Positions 49,149 through 60,060 of a DNA stretch of 64,000 nt are shown piece by piece (position 1 is the stretch's first letter; each line of letters begins with the position of its first letter). Source of the stretch: Bryoerythrophyllum caledonicum (taxonomy: Eukaryota > Streptophyta > Bryopsida > Pottiales > Pottiaceae); the NCBI GenBank assembly GCA_963971425.1, contig OZ020519.1, positions 12,788,028-12,852,027 on the forward strand. Reading direction: 5' to 3'. The translations under genes were made by a program, and so were the position numbers. Below the pieces are notes generated by a model, which had not been told where the DNA came from, did not search any database, and saw nothing but the letters and a program-made list of their open reading frames with translations.

Positions 49149-49674
49149 TATCAGGGCAGGCAAGGACAAGATACAGGTCTATCAAGTGGCAAGGATCGGT
49201 GAAGCACGCTCGACCCCCTCTTTGCCACCCGCTCCACCGTGACATTTGCCGCGGCCTGGGCCACTGGCAGAAGATGTCTACGTCGTGACCTGCACCAACG
49301 ATCTCTCCCCCACAGTGTAGAGGCTTGGACGGTCTCATGGGTGGCATGGGTTCAAACTCCTTCCACGGCACATGAGTTTGGGCGAGCTTTCACACTACTG
49401 GGGAGTGATGGTCAGTCCCGATGATGGCATAGACCTCGTCCTTTGAGTGGCCCAAGCCCAGACAGGTGTTGAGGTGTTGAGGTGGTGCGGGTGGTTGAGA
49501 GGGTTGGTCCAATGTGCTCCACCGATCTTCGGCCACTAGGTACACCTGGATCTCGTCCATGCCTACCCAGGTGTTCACCTTGCCGCCGCAAGTGATGCAT
49601 GACTTACAAGTGTAAATGAACGGTTTCGTATTATGTGGGATGGGTGGGTCTCCCACGCCCTGGTTTGGAGTCAA
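49149..49674 (-). pseudogene. Inverted duplication of an unidentified gene fragment (hairpin), unit 3
   Basis: Arms about 49149-49318 and 49398-49577. The reverse strand from 49674 has the same open frame as the other units. A small expansion (GTTGAGGTGTTGAGGTGG) lies near 49466. The reading frame 49371-49141 on the reverse strand belongs to the other arm read antisense and is not a gene. Confidence 0.6.
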
Positions 49675-49913
49675 AGATCAGGGTGCTCCCGTTCGGCATC
49701 CCGACCATGAGCTTGACGGCGTGCGGCTTCGTGGACGTGTCCACCATCCTTCCTTGAAGTATTCTCATTTTTGTTTCGTGCAGCTTGATTGTTATGCTTT
49801 CTAATCGTGCATATTTGAACGTTTGAATGACCTTATTAACACAGAGAGAATGTCGACTTTTGAATTTTGGCCACCTTTAATACAGCTTATGAGGGCCCGT
49901 GTTTTTTATGCAG

Positions 49914-51700
49914 GTTTTGAGATCCATTGACTCAGGATCTGTGAAGGGCTTTCCAACCACCGTTGAAGAGGTTCACAAAGAGGTCAGATACCGATCCTTA
50001 CCCGGCCAACGGTCGTTGCTGTTCTAGCTTTAAAGATTCGTCTTGTTCGTCCTTTTAGCTGCTTCTTGTCCACGTAGGTGTTTGGACATGTGTTTCGGAT
50101 TGTCCTCAATTCAATCAATCTCCAACTTCGGATGGGATGATGTGCATCGCAATGATGGACTTTTATTAAAGCGGTGTGGTTTTAATTGTGATGTTGTAGA
50201 ACCTCGTGTGGGGGAAACGTGTAGCTATAGACATCAGCATTCAGATGGCGTACGTGAAGGCGATCCGTTCTGCTCAGCATTTTGTATATATTGAGAACCA
50301 GTTTTTTTTGGGATCTTCGTACAATTGGCCAAAGTACAATAAAGCTGGTAATGACCCTCTCCTTTTCCGCTCACATATGCCTAATTCCATCTGGCTAACG
50401 TCTTTCATATTGTACATAACTGTCACGTTTTATTTGGACATACGAACACTGTAATCTGTCAATTAATGGACACGGTGTGCAACCGGTGCTAATCACATCA
50501 TTGAAATGAAGCTGACTCTGAAGATCTGCAGCAAGATTCGAGAGGGCAAGAGGTTTGCGGTGTATGTGGTAATTCCGATGTGGCCAGAGGGTATCGCAGA
50601 CAATGCTCCGGTGCAGACAAAGCTTGAGCGTTACCTGACAATCCTGTATTTTCAGGTAACGCTCAAGCTTAACGCACAATGACGTTCCCCTTTCTTCTAT
50701 CACATGATATCATGTCAATCCTTCTTTGTTCACCATTGTCTCTCTAATGATATTGATGGTATGCACTTTCCTGTTGATTTGTATCACTTCTTCATGCGGT
50801 GTTGCTTCAGTCACAAACAATGCAGATGGCGTATTCAAGAATTGCAGAAACGCTGCGAGAAGCGGGTCAAATTGCGCATCCGAGGCCCACAGACTACTTG
50901 AACTTCTACTGCCTTGGGAACAGAGAGACGATAAAACATGGCAAACCTGCACCTCTCAATCCCCCGGACAAGATCACCCCTCATGTAAGCGAGGGGTACT
51001 CTCAGCTAACATTGGCTTAAATAACTAGTTGAGCTGTAGCTGATCAGAATTGCATGAAATGCAGGGACGTTCACAGGGGAGCAGACGAATGATGATTCAT
51101 GTGCATGCCAAGGGCATGATTGTGGACGATGAGCTGGTGATCATGGGCTCGGCCAACATCAATCAACGCTCAATGGATGGCTCCCGAGACACCGAGATTG
51201 CCATGGGTGGATATCAACCAGAACACACTGGGGCTTGCAAGAAAGGACATTCTAGGGGCCAGGTGCGCGTCCACTTCCATGCCTAGTTGTTGTTTCACTG
51301 TCCTACCAATGGCAAATGCTTCTCAGTTTTAATCATCAGAACATGTCAGAAAGAACGTCTTGAGATTGAATAGATCGTGATGGTCCTTAATGGGTATTTT
51401 TGCTTGCAGGTTTTTGGCAACCGGATGTCTCTGTGGGCGGAGCATCTGGCATGTTTGGAACCTGTGTTTGAGCAGCCTCAGAGCTTGGAGTGCGTGCAAA
51501 GGGTGAATGCCATGGCGGACAGGAACTGGTAGCTCTATATGCAGCTTTGGAGGACGTAACTGATATGGAGGGCCGTTACCCTCAAGGTGGAAGGTGACGG
51601 CACTTTGACGTACTTGCCAGGGTTTGAGACCTTTCCTGACGTGGGAGGGAAGATCAGGGGCTCCAGTCAGCAAGGCATCCCAAACGACTTAACCGCCTAG
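49914..51700 (+). pseudogene. Phospholipase D 3' exons, unit 3 (six exons, least damaged)
   Basis: Exons: a 49914-49982; b 50200-50347 (in frame); c 50486-50655; d 50811-50984; e 51065-51262; f 51410-51700. Exon e keeps the second catalytic HKD motif (HAKGMIVDD, then [20 protein letters not shown]) and ends CAG before GT. Exon f keeps the conserved C-terminus (FPDVGGKIRGSSQQG) and the normal stop TAG 51698-51700. Lesions: the acceptor before exon c is ACCG, as in unit 1; exon c has a 21-base in-frame insertion that forms a hairpin over its donor; exon f has GAG changed to TAG (NW-stop) and further frame damage about 51530-51575. The N-terminal half of the enzyme is missing. Confidence 0.85.
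50620..50670. repeat. Perfect 18-bp hairpin across a splice donor
   Basis: AAGCTTGAGCGTTACCTG (50620-50637) is the exact inverse of 50653-50670, with a 15-base loop. The right arm contains the end of PLD exon c and its GT donor (50656-50657). Units 1 and 2 lack the left arm. It looks like a templated inverted insertion copied from the donor region. Confidence 0.85.
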
Positions 51701-51735
51701 GTTGCTACATGTTCTGAGGTTTTAAACTTGTCTAA

Positions 51736-52127
51736 GAGCATCTCCACCCCAAGACGGAGAACCACCAAATTGGAGTTTTGTGAGGTCAAAAAGTTGCACC
51801 CATCACCTCAAAATGGGGAAACTTTATAAAATTTAGAAGTTTTGGTGCATGGCACACACCAAAATCTCCTTGGATGGGGGGAGTGCGCCATTTTTTGATG
51901 TTGGTGACACACCCATACCCTCGCGACACGTGGCACCATGTCATTGATGTCGACACGTGGCGCCGTGTCATTGGTGGCGGGAGGTAAAAGGTCAAAGCAT
52001 TTTTTTGGGTAAATTTTTTTGGAGCTTGGGGTGGAGCCAAGCAAGCACCAAAACCTAAACCACTCCTGGCATTAATTTTTTTTTCCGTCCTAGCGTGGAA
52101 AATTCCACGCCAGGAGTGGAGATGCTC
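51736..52127. mobile_element. PIF/Harbinger (Tourist-like) MITE
   Basis: TAA at 51733-51735 and 52128-52130 flank inverted ends: GAGCATCTCCACCCC at the left and the inverse of GAGCATCTCCACTCC at the right. The element is 392 bp and non-coding. A TWA duplication and such ends are typical of Harbinger-derived MITEs. It lies just 3' of PLD unit 3. Confidence 0.75.
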
Positions 52128-52299
52128 TAAGACACCCACTAATAAAAACTTGGATTCATAGGAGAATCTATAGGAAATATGGTACATCATCATCAATGTT
52201 CATATAATCATCAACTTGAAGTTGATCATGTCTATGCCTTAAAAAGTTATTGATGTTTATCAAACAAAAAGTGGCTATGCATGGTAGTAGTCATTATGA

Positions 52300-53610
52300 C
52301 TGCTAGGTGATTGTGCCTCCAAACTATGAAATTGATTTTGTAGCGCATGGTTTTATTTCCAAAACAGATAAATGAATAATTTTGCAAAATTAATTGTACA
52401 AGGGTATCACATGTTTCACTTTTGGTTTATTCTTTGGTTGATCATGTAGCACACTTCTATGAGGTGAAAGCTGCCAACTTTGTCCCACCTTACGCATTCT
52501 CAAATCATGATACCTCCTCTCCCAAATTTGATTATAGGTTGCACATCAACCAAAAGATGCCCTTCATTCCCTCTCCGATAATATTTCCACCTATTTAAGC
52601 CAAAAAATTTGGTTTCAACTCATAAAAAAAAATGACATACAATCAGCTCCCTTGACGATGACATCTTTTACAACCGCCATTCACTTCATAATAGTTGGCT
52701 TGCCCAATACATTTGTACATTTCCACACTAAAGTCTAAAACTCCTTTTATTATAATAGTCTCCCATTATAATAGGCAAAATATATTGGGATATTGTAAAG
52801 GGAGCCAATGGATCTCCAATGTACCCAAATTGCATGCCTGCAGCCAAAAATATCAACACGCCTTCATCTCTCAAGTCACCTCATCACATCCGACCTTTGC
52901 AATGTATCATTGTAGGTGCAACTTTGGAAATTGCCCAAATTTGTTGAACTCTTGGAATACCAATTTTCTCTCTTGTCCATCTCAAGAATTATCCTACATT
53001 AATTCACAAACCTTCTATGAGCCATGGAGGATTAATTGTAATTTCTCCAACCTATTAAAAGTTATTATGTTAATTTTATAGCTTATGAATCCATTTACCA
53101 CGAGAATAGGTAGCTCCATTCACAACATCTAGGATATTCTACTAGGTGCTCTTGTGAAGAGACTTAAGTTTATATGCAAGAACTCACGTGATCCAATAGG
53201 AAACAATACATATATTTATATGTGCAAAATGAGGAGAAAAGAAGCATTTCCAACATGTCTCTTATAGCCTTAATCATTCAACGACAATAAAACTAGAATG
53301 TAGTCAATGAGACCAGTTTTCGGGGACCCACACCTAATTGATCCGTTGGAATAATTTCCACTAGTCGGAGCAATTGTATGCTATGCTTTCCTCCATCTAA
53401 TCCATCTATTTTATCAGGACCAATTGAGTAAGGCAATAACAAACTACAATGCTTTCTCAGAGAAAGGTGAACAGTGAAATGTACTCGTTGTGTAGATGTG
53501 GTTGTGCAAAATCTATTAAATCGTAAAATAAATTCACGGCCTTGTGCATGGCCTTGTCATTAAAGGGTTAAGGCCACCGTAGAGTCATCTAATGCATAAT
53601 ATCAGGGTTG
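52300..53610. repeat. Dispersed segment R, copy 3
   Basis: Full-length partner of 36850-38160, with the same small pogo-like inner element (about 52648-52807). No coding capacity. Confidence 0.65.
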
Positions 53611-53965
53611 TCATAACGACAAGTTAAGATGATCGGACATGACGGACAAACGGTCCGGACAGGATAGGCGGACGGTTTGGACGGATTGCCTGAAGTGCGC
53701 CCAAGAATTTTTTGCTGGTTAAAATTTTTTTACTATGATGGACACGTCAGATTCAGACATGTCACGCCACGGTGGCGCTAGGGCGGGGATGTCTCGATTA
53801 AGGGCGGGGATGTCTCGATTAAGGGCGGGGACACTCCCATGGGGGCGGCGACGTCTCCGCCTCAAGGCGGGGATGCCTCCGTGAGGATCGGGACGCCTCC
53901 ATCAGGGGCGGGGACGTCTCCGACCCTAGAGGAGGCGTCCCCGCCCCTGCATCATTCACCTAGGG
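53611..53965. repeat. G-rich minisatellite
   Basis: Irregular units near 18-20 bp of the form GGGCGGGGATGTCTCGATT, most regular at 53792-53835 and more varied to 53950. The last unit (GAGGCGTCCCCGCCCC) is inverted relative to the rest. Upstream, 53620-53700 has CGGACAGGA/CGGACGGTTTGGACGGA repeats. GC-rich in an AT-rich setting. Confidence 0.7.
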
Positions 53966-53973
53966 GACCTTAA

Positions 53974-54899
53974 CCCCTAAAGGACCACGACCTAATTCGC
54001 TCTAAAACCAGTCCAAAACTGCCACTATCAAAAAGAGACATGAAAATCACATTTTAAAGTGAATTTCCAATTTTTAACCGTAAGATCTTAAAATAGACTT
54101 CCACATAAACATGCCATCAAATTTTGGTTGCGATCCACCGCACGGATTGATAGATTTTAGTGTTTAAAGTCAAAACAATGGTTCATTTTCATCCCTGCGT
54201 TGAGTAGATCAGCTGACTTTGACTTCATTTTGTATCAAATTTTTGCATTGTACAAGGTCTAAATCTTTTACCATTGTCTTAAGCATGATGTTATTTCCAA
54301 ACACACCAATTTTTAGAGGTAAAAAAGGAGTGTAGCATATTCAAAACAAGTGTGCGAGGAGTGGAGGTTCAAAAATTGCCATTTCACGTTTTATTCTTTT
54401 GTGAACTACGTACGTAGTCAAATGATAATCCGAACGGTCAATTAGAAGATTTTCACCATATATTGTTGTTGAAAAAAAAAAAAGTGAAAAATATGAAGAT
54501 CTCTAGGTTTTATGTAGAAAAGATGAAGTTTTTTTCCCCCGTTGCCCGAGAATGAGTGAAAATGTTTGACTTGGAATAAAATGCCTTTTTACACTAAAGA
54601 CAAGATTTTTTTTTGAAAATTTCCAAATAAGGAAATATTCTTTACATGTGTGAAAAATCTCAATGTCAATAGAAACTTTTGTCAAAATTTTTGGAGGTGC
54701 CCGAAGTCCCCACTTTTGGCTTTAAGTGGTACTAACTTTCAAACCACAAATCCAAAAAATAAAATAAAAATATCTCCACGAAGCTCTTATCAGATCCTAT
54801 CTTGAAAAAAAAGTTGATTAAAAAAGGATTTTTTTTCGAATTGTAGGTACATGCCCAAAATCCAAAATGACCCCGGGGGGACGTTTGGTCCTTTAGGGG
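53974..54899. mobile_element. TTAA-flanked MITE, family B, full-length (926 bp)
   Basis: TTAA at 53970-53973 and 54900-54903 flank perfect 14-bp inverted ends, CCCCTAAAGGACCA and its inverse. The interior follows the family B order in reverse (TGGACTTCACAT-like blocks, the GAAGATCTCTAGGTTTTATG block near 54495). No ORF of transposase size. One of the two best-preserved copies. Confidence 0.75.
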
Positions 54900-54903
54900 T
54901 TAA

Positions 54904-55338
54904 TGTCTGAAACCTAAAGGTGTCCATTACATTAAATTATTTCAGGATATAACAACAATGCCCTGATATCATACTTCCAAACCAAGTAATATCGGCAATA
55001 GTTATCTAGGAAACTTTTTAGTCTCGTAGCTTCTTCTATGATTTATCACAACTCTCTTGATTTCACATACATATACATTGACTCAAAATACTGAGTCAAT
55101 ATTTCACTTTGTCAACTTTAGAGAGCAACATATGGCATTCTAGAAGTTTTCTAATTTTAGAAATTGTTATTGTTTGAAGATATTTTTATGTAGATTCATG
55201 CCACATAATCCTAATCTCATTACAGGTGGTCGAATTTGAGAGAGAGATTAGGAAGAGAGGCGGCCTTTATTGACTCAGTTTTTTGAGCACTTTTGAAGCA
55301 ACTTGTGATGAGTGAAACTTTGTAAATTTTGATCAGTT
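54904..55338. other. Intergenic, no feature recognised
   Basis: AT-rich. No gene or repeat recognised. Confidence 0.4.
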
Positions 55339-55899
55339 TTGAGTGAATTTTTTGTAGTTGGTGTTCATCCTCGACTTGCCGCCAAACATGACCCAAACAA
55401 CACAAATACAATCATCATCGCACCAAACCACAACTGGTACCAAAACAATAACCAACACTTAAACCCAGATTCTCATATCATTGCATTATTTGAAGCAGAC
55501 TCCATACCATACGAAGAACCTACTATTCCACCCGAGTTAAAAAAACCCCAAATTGAACCATCTACATTACAAATAATATGTGTCCACCATCAAAATCAAA
55601 CCCTTGGCACCATAGAACAACTTGCCGAACCTACCTCCATAACACACAATTTAAACATACACCGATTATACACAAAATTGGTCCCACCTACACCTATACA
55701 AACCCCCGTAAGCCGAAGTAAAAAATGGTCAAAACTAAACTACATCAACAATACATCAAACTACTTCTTCACACCGCCCCCCTCTCAAATTATCCAACTC
55801 ATACCACACCAAAATTTAACCCCGCACATAGTTATTATACCAATGGATCCTTTAAACCACCAGAACAATCTATATACTATTTCAATGATTTCACAGTAA
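55339..55899 (+). mobile_element. Possible LINE fragment (low confidence)
   Basis: An open frame of 186 codons from a GTG or internal start is rich in Asn, Pro, Thr and Ile. Its composition (A/C-rich sense strand) differs from the flanks. Near 55825-55850 a second frame reads YYTNGSFKPPEQ, similar to the start of the RNase H domain in plant LINE ORF2 (YTDGS with the catalytic Asp replaced by Asn). The remainder is not recognised. It could equally be a chance frame in skewed sequence. Confidence 0.3.
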
Positions 55900-56574
55900 A
55901 GTGATAGTTTCTTCCTAACAAATTACAATTTCTCTAGACCGAGTAGTAATGAATTTTTTGAAAACATAGACTAGGAATACAAATGATAAAAGTCCTAGGC
56001 CTAACGCATTGCATTTGAGAGAATTCATTTTTGTATCATAATCTCCTACTATTGGTACAAATTGTCACCTTGAGCTCCTAATAGCCTTTAAAGTTTTATC
56101 AAAATTATTTGATGAAACAATACATGGCACTCAAGGAATTGGCAATACATACATTTACTATGTGTTGAAATTCATTTGTTATTGAAGGATAAATACAACT
56201 TGATCATTGTTAATTCAAATTTCACATACAAGGTGTAGGAATTGATGTATACAATAGTTATAATTTCCTGTAATTGAGTTGAGCTTGATCCACGGACACA
56301 TGAAAATTTTATTTTAGATCATTAGTGCACCTAGGTTTAGGGTTGAAAAGTTGCAAAATGGTCATACTGTTTACATGTATGGTGTCATATTTAAGCATGA
56401 TAAGCTTTAGATATTGAAATGACCCCCAAATGAAAGATTTTACTTGAATCTCCAATCCAAAAGTGTATGTCTTGCTATATTCTAGTACATTTATTGTATG
56501 TTTAGTGAAAAATACGTGAATGTTTTATCCAAGCTCAACAAATCATTTATACAAGGGTTTCAAGGATTATCCTA
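55900..56574. other. Intergenic, no feature recognised
   Basis: AT-rich. No gene or repeat recognised. Confidence 0.4.
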
Positions 56575-57020
56575 AACCCTGAATTTTAGTCCAATATCCT
56601 AAACGTGGAATCCCTAAACCTGAATCCTGAACCCTAAACCCTCGACCCTCGACCCTCAACCCTACGCCGTAGAGCCTAAACTCTAAGCCTGAAATCCTGA
56701 ACTTATAACCCTGCAATCGATACCTTAAACCCTACACCATGAAGCAAAAACCCTGAACCAAGGACCCTAAACCTAGAACTTTGGACCCTAAACCCTGAAG
56801 CAAAAACCTTGAACCTAGGACCCTAAACCAACCACCATGAATTCCAAACCCTGAGGCTTAAAACCCCAAACCTGAAACTCTAATCCTAGAAACCTGAACT
56901 CCAAACACTGAAACTAAGACCCCAATCCTAAAACCCTAAACCTAGAACCTTAAACCTGGAAGCTTGAGTCTGTAATCTTGTACCCGAAACCCTGAACCTA
57001 GAACCCTGAACTTTTAACCT
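56575..57020. repeat. Degenerate interstitial telomere-like repeats
   Basis: More than 30 imperfect units around CCCTAAA (CCCTAAACC, CCCTGAACC, CCTAGAACC and similar). CCCTAAA is the C-strand of the plant-type telomere. Heavy degeneration shows this is an old internal block, not an active end. Confidence 0.75.
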
Positions 57021-58030
57021 AGTCTAATAGGTTAATGATTCTAACCATGACAAACTGTCGTAAGTTCATGATTACTACTGAAATACGTGTGTTCTTCATG
57101 ATCACTGGAGGTTCCCATAGTTCAAGAACAATTTCACTAATATATTTTATCTTGTCTCTGTTGTTGTTATTTTCCGTCTTGGAAATAATTATATTCGAAG
57201 TCGCACTCGTACAACTCTCCACGTCCTTGAAAATGATTGTGATTCTAACCCTGCCAAGGATTCAACCTGTTCTTGATGTACTTCCCGCTTTCTTAAGATC
57301 AAGAAGAGGTTGCTATGCTTTTAGTGTTCAAGCATTACGAGTTCATTTCCAGCAGAGTTAGAGTCTGAGAGCGTTGTATTTGCCCAAGAACTGAGAGCAT
57401 TGTCTTTGTTTTGAAGACAGTTGGAGTATGAGAGCGTCAGTAATGCGGTATCGTCTTTGTGTTTAGTCAAGCTTGGGCTTAGTCAAGCTTGGGCTTCACC
57501 TACTTCGTCTCTTTTTCGTCATGTTCTGTCGAGCGTAGGCAGCGAGTTTTAAGCTGTAAGCTTATCTTAACCTTCACGTCAATGTGAGCGTCACATTCAA
57601 ATGCATCTCAGCTTCACATTCGCGTCGATTTCAACTTCACCTTCAGGTCAATCTGAGCTTCACCTTCAAGTTGATTGAGTGCTTCATTGCTGCCTCGCTG
57701 CCAGTATTGATTCCTCTCTCTCCACTTCCGTCACAATCTACGGTACTGTCTCCTTCCTCCACTTTGTATGCATTGGGGTTTTGAAATATTTTGGAAATGC
57801 AAGTGCCGCGGTGGTTTTCTCAGTTGATGCTGTTGTAAGTGAGTCAGAATCATAGATTCTAAACTAATTTTAATTGTGAAAGTGTTGCGGTGGTTTGTAA
57901 ATTATTTGCTATTTTAAATTAGTCTATATCATATTCTGTAAACTTAGACGTATACTTGTGGTAGAAACAACTGTTGCCATTGCTTAAATCAAGTGGTTCA
58001 GTAGCTATTACTGTGTTTTGAAACGTACTT
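57021..58030. repeat. Spacer with short CTTCAC(A/C)TTC repeats
   Basis: 57560-57680 has about six loose units of CTTCACCTTCAGGTCAATCTGAG-type sequence, 22-26 bp apart. 57465-57500 has a direct repeat of AGTCAAGCTTGGGCTT. No gene. Confidence 0.5.
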
Positions 58031-58545
58031 TCTATACAGTCATGATGATTGTAGGATATTGGATGATCCTACGATAATATCGGATTATCGTAGGACAGTA
58101 CTATCCTTGAGGATCGGTCAGGGATCATGTTTAGATTGTATGATCCTACAATCTATTTCGTGGTGGATGAAAATGGGGTTTGAGTGCAACCGAGTATTCT
58201 GGAAGATCGTAGGATCTTACTATGACCGAGGGTCGAACACAGGTTATGGAATGATTGTACTATTGTAGGATCTTACAATCTCTTTGGTTCGTGATCGAAC
58301 AAGGATTGTGGATGTTGCAAATAATCTCGGATGATCGTAGGATCTTACTATCGCCTAGGATCGTTTAGGAGTTACCGAACAATCGTAGGATCTTACTATC
58401 GCCTAGGATCGTTTAGGAATTACCGAACAATCGTAGGATCTTATGATCGCTTTGGTGATACTTTGGGGTGATCGAAGAACCTGGGAATTAGGGGTGAGCA
58501 TGAAATCACGATTCATCGTAGGATCTTACGATCTAGTGTCATCAA
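58031..58545. repeat. Array of GTAGGATCTTAC-type palindromic repeats
   Basis: Core ATCGTAGGATCTTAC or its inverse appears about ten times. Near 58333-58445 it forms a regular 48-bp tandem (CGCCTAGGATCGTTTAGG between cores). The motif occurs in both orientations. Such subterminal arrays are often transposase-binding regions. It ends about 100 bp before the ORF at 58652. Confidence 0.75.
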
Positions 58546-58651
58546 GCTTGATCTATAGATTGTTGTCTCTTACGTTTTTTTCTTCATCAAGAGAACAAAG
58601 AGCAGGGTTGATCGAAGGTTTATTGGATCTTTTTCTCTCCGGTTGCCTTTG

Positions 58652-59323
58652 ATGTCTTCAAGTTGCGGACCAGACGAAGAGTTTATTGATTCTACGAGCG
58701 TTAACCCTGATGTTGAAGCCAATGACGAGCGTAACCGATATGAACCGGGCATGAGTGCTTTACTTTGCTACCTTGGACATGGCGTTGTTGGACATGCCAT
58801 TGTCATTGAAGCCGTTCCTACTGGATGTTGGCTTGGCGTCGACATTGATCTCACCTTCGCGGAATTGACTCTTCTTCAACCTGTTGAGATACATGCAATG
58901 GCGCGAAGTCTACTCATTCATCCAATGCAGGAGGGCATCTCTGTCTTGGCTGAATCGATTGGTAGAACAATTCTCTGTGAGACAACAAGCCTTGACCTGA
59001 CTTCGGGCTTAGGCGAAACTTCTGGATCGACAAACACTCCTCCTTTTGTACCTTAGGCAGAGTGGGTGGGAAAGGTTGTGAAGCTCTTTAACGGTGATGG
59101 GGATCTTATGGCCTTTGGTTGCATTAGTTGCGTCTGTCCGGATGAGCCGTTCGAAAACAATACTTTGGGGGAGGGGAACATTGGCATCATAGTATTCGAC
59201 GTTTTCAACGGAGATCATAGTGACATCATGAGTCATCGAAGGTGGCCCATTTCCGACTGTGCATTCTGTGAGCCAAATAAACCACCCCCTAACGGATGGC
59301 TTATCTTGAACACAAGACCGTAA
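58652..59323 (+). CDS. Uncharacterised ORF with one internal stop, possible transposon accessory protein
   Basis: ATG 58652 opens a frame that meets TAG at 59054-59056 and then continues in the same frame to TAA at 59321-59323, about 224 codons if the stop is ignored. The second half (VGKVVKLFNGDGDLMAFGCI, then TLGEGNIGIIVFDVF) has an alternation of hydrophobic strands like a small beta domain seen next to transposases of plant CACTA-like elements. That resemblance is weak. The first half is acidic at its start (GPDEEF) and otherwise unknown. Position between a palindromic repeat array and a transposase-like gene suggests one mobile unit. Confidence 0.4.
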
Positions 59324-60060
59324 ATGTGGGATACAACCCCTTGTGCAACCATCCTTCAACCATTCATACAAGCATGGTGACCCAAAATGTGGTCACTTAA
59401 GGAGGTTCCTTGATGATTAGTGCTGTGATGGCTGAATTCAGCTTAAATTGAACCCAACCTTTAATCAAGCATAAGTTCCCCCTTAAGGCTCCGTTTTCAA
59501 CGTTTTAAAGCTTGGATAGGTTCAGTTCAACCTTGTGAACTTGATTAAAACCTTGGCAACCAATTCCAGACCTAAGTGCGACCCTGACAGCAGCGGCCAG
59601 CAGACAGGCTTCTTTTTCTTTCACCCCGAGTTTAATTCTTCATTATCTTTGTGGTTATGACTCCGTTTCCTATGTTCGTTTTTTGGATTCTTATTAGTTT
59701 TTCTTGCTTAACACGATGGCAACCTTCAATTAACCGTTGGACTCAATCCTGGATTCACAGCCAACGACCAGCAGTGCACACTTAACGTTTATGTTTATTA
59801 AAAAATCGTGCACCACACCTTCACGTGTATCACATGCATTCACACAAGTAATCCTATTTGAACATTACCATGCATGAGCCTTCAGCTGCGTTCACTTACT
59901 ATTGTAGATTAAACTGATTGTTGGGTTGAGTTGATAGCAAACCCTAATCCTAGTGAAAATTTGGCAACGCTTCCGCGTGGTTTTTGTACTAGAAAAATTA
60001 GGGTTCCCTTCATGCACAAGGAATTGATTACTAGTCCGAGGGAGAAGAGAGGCTCGCTAA
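59324..60060. other. Intergenic, no feature recognised
   Basis: No gene or repeat recognised. Could be spacer within the candidate large transposon. Confidence 0.4.

Larger units (their letters stand above)
46394..51700 (+). repeat. Array unit 3
   Basis: It starts later than units 1 and 2, at the block GAGTAGTGATGCCCACGG. The leader, hairpin and exons are in the same order. From about 49690 to 50480 it is almost identical to unit 1 (35890-36670), closer than either is to unit 2. Confidence 0.8.
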
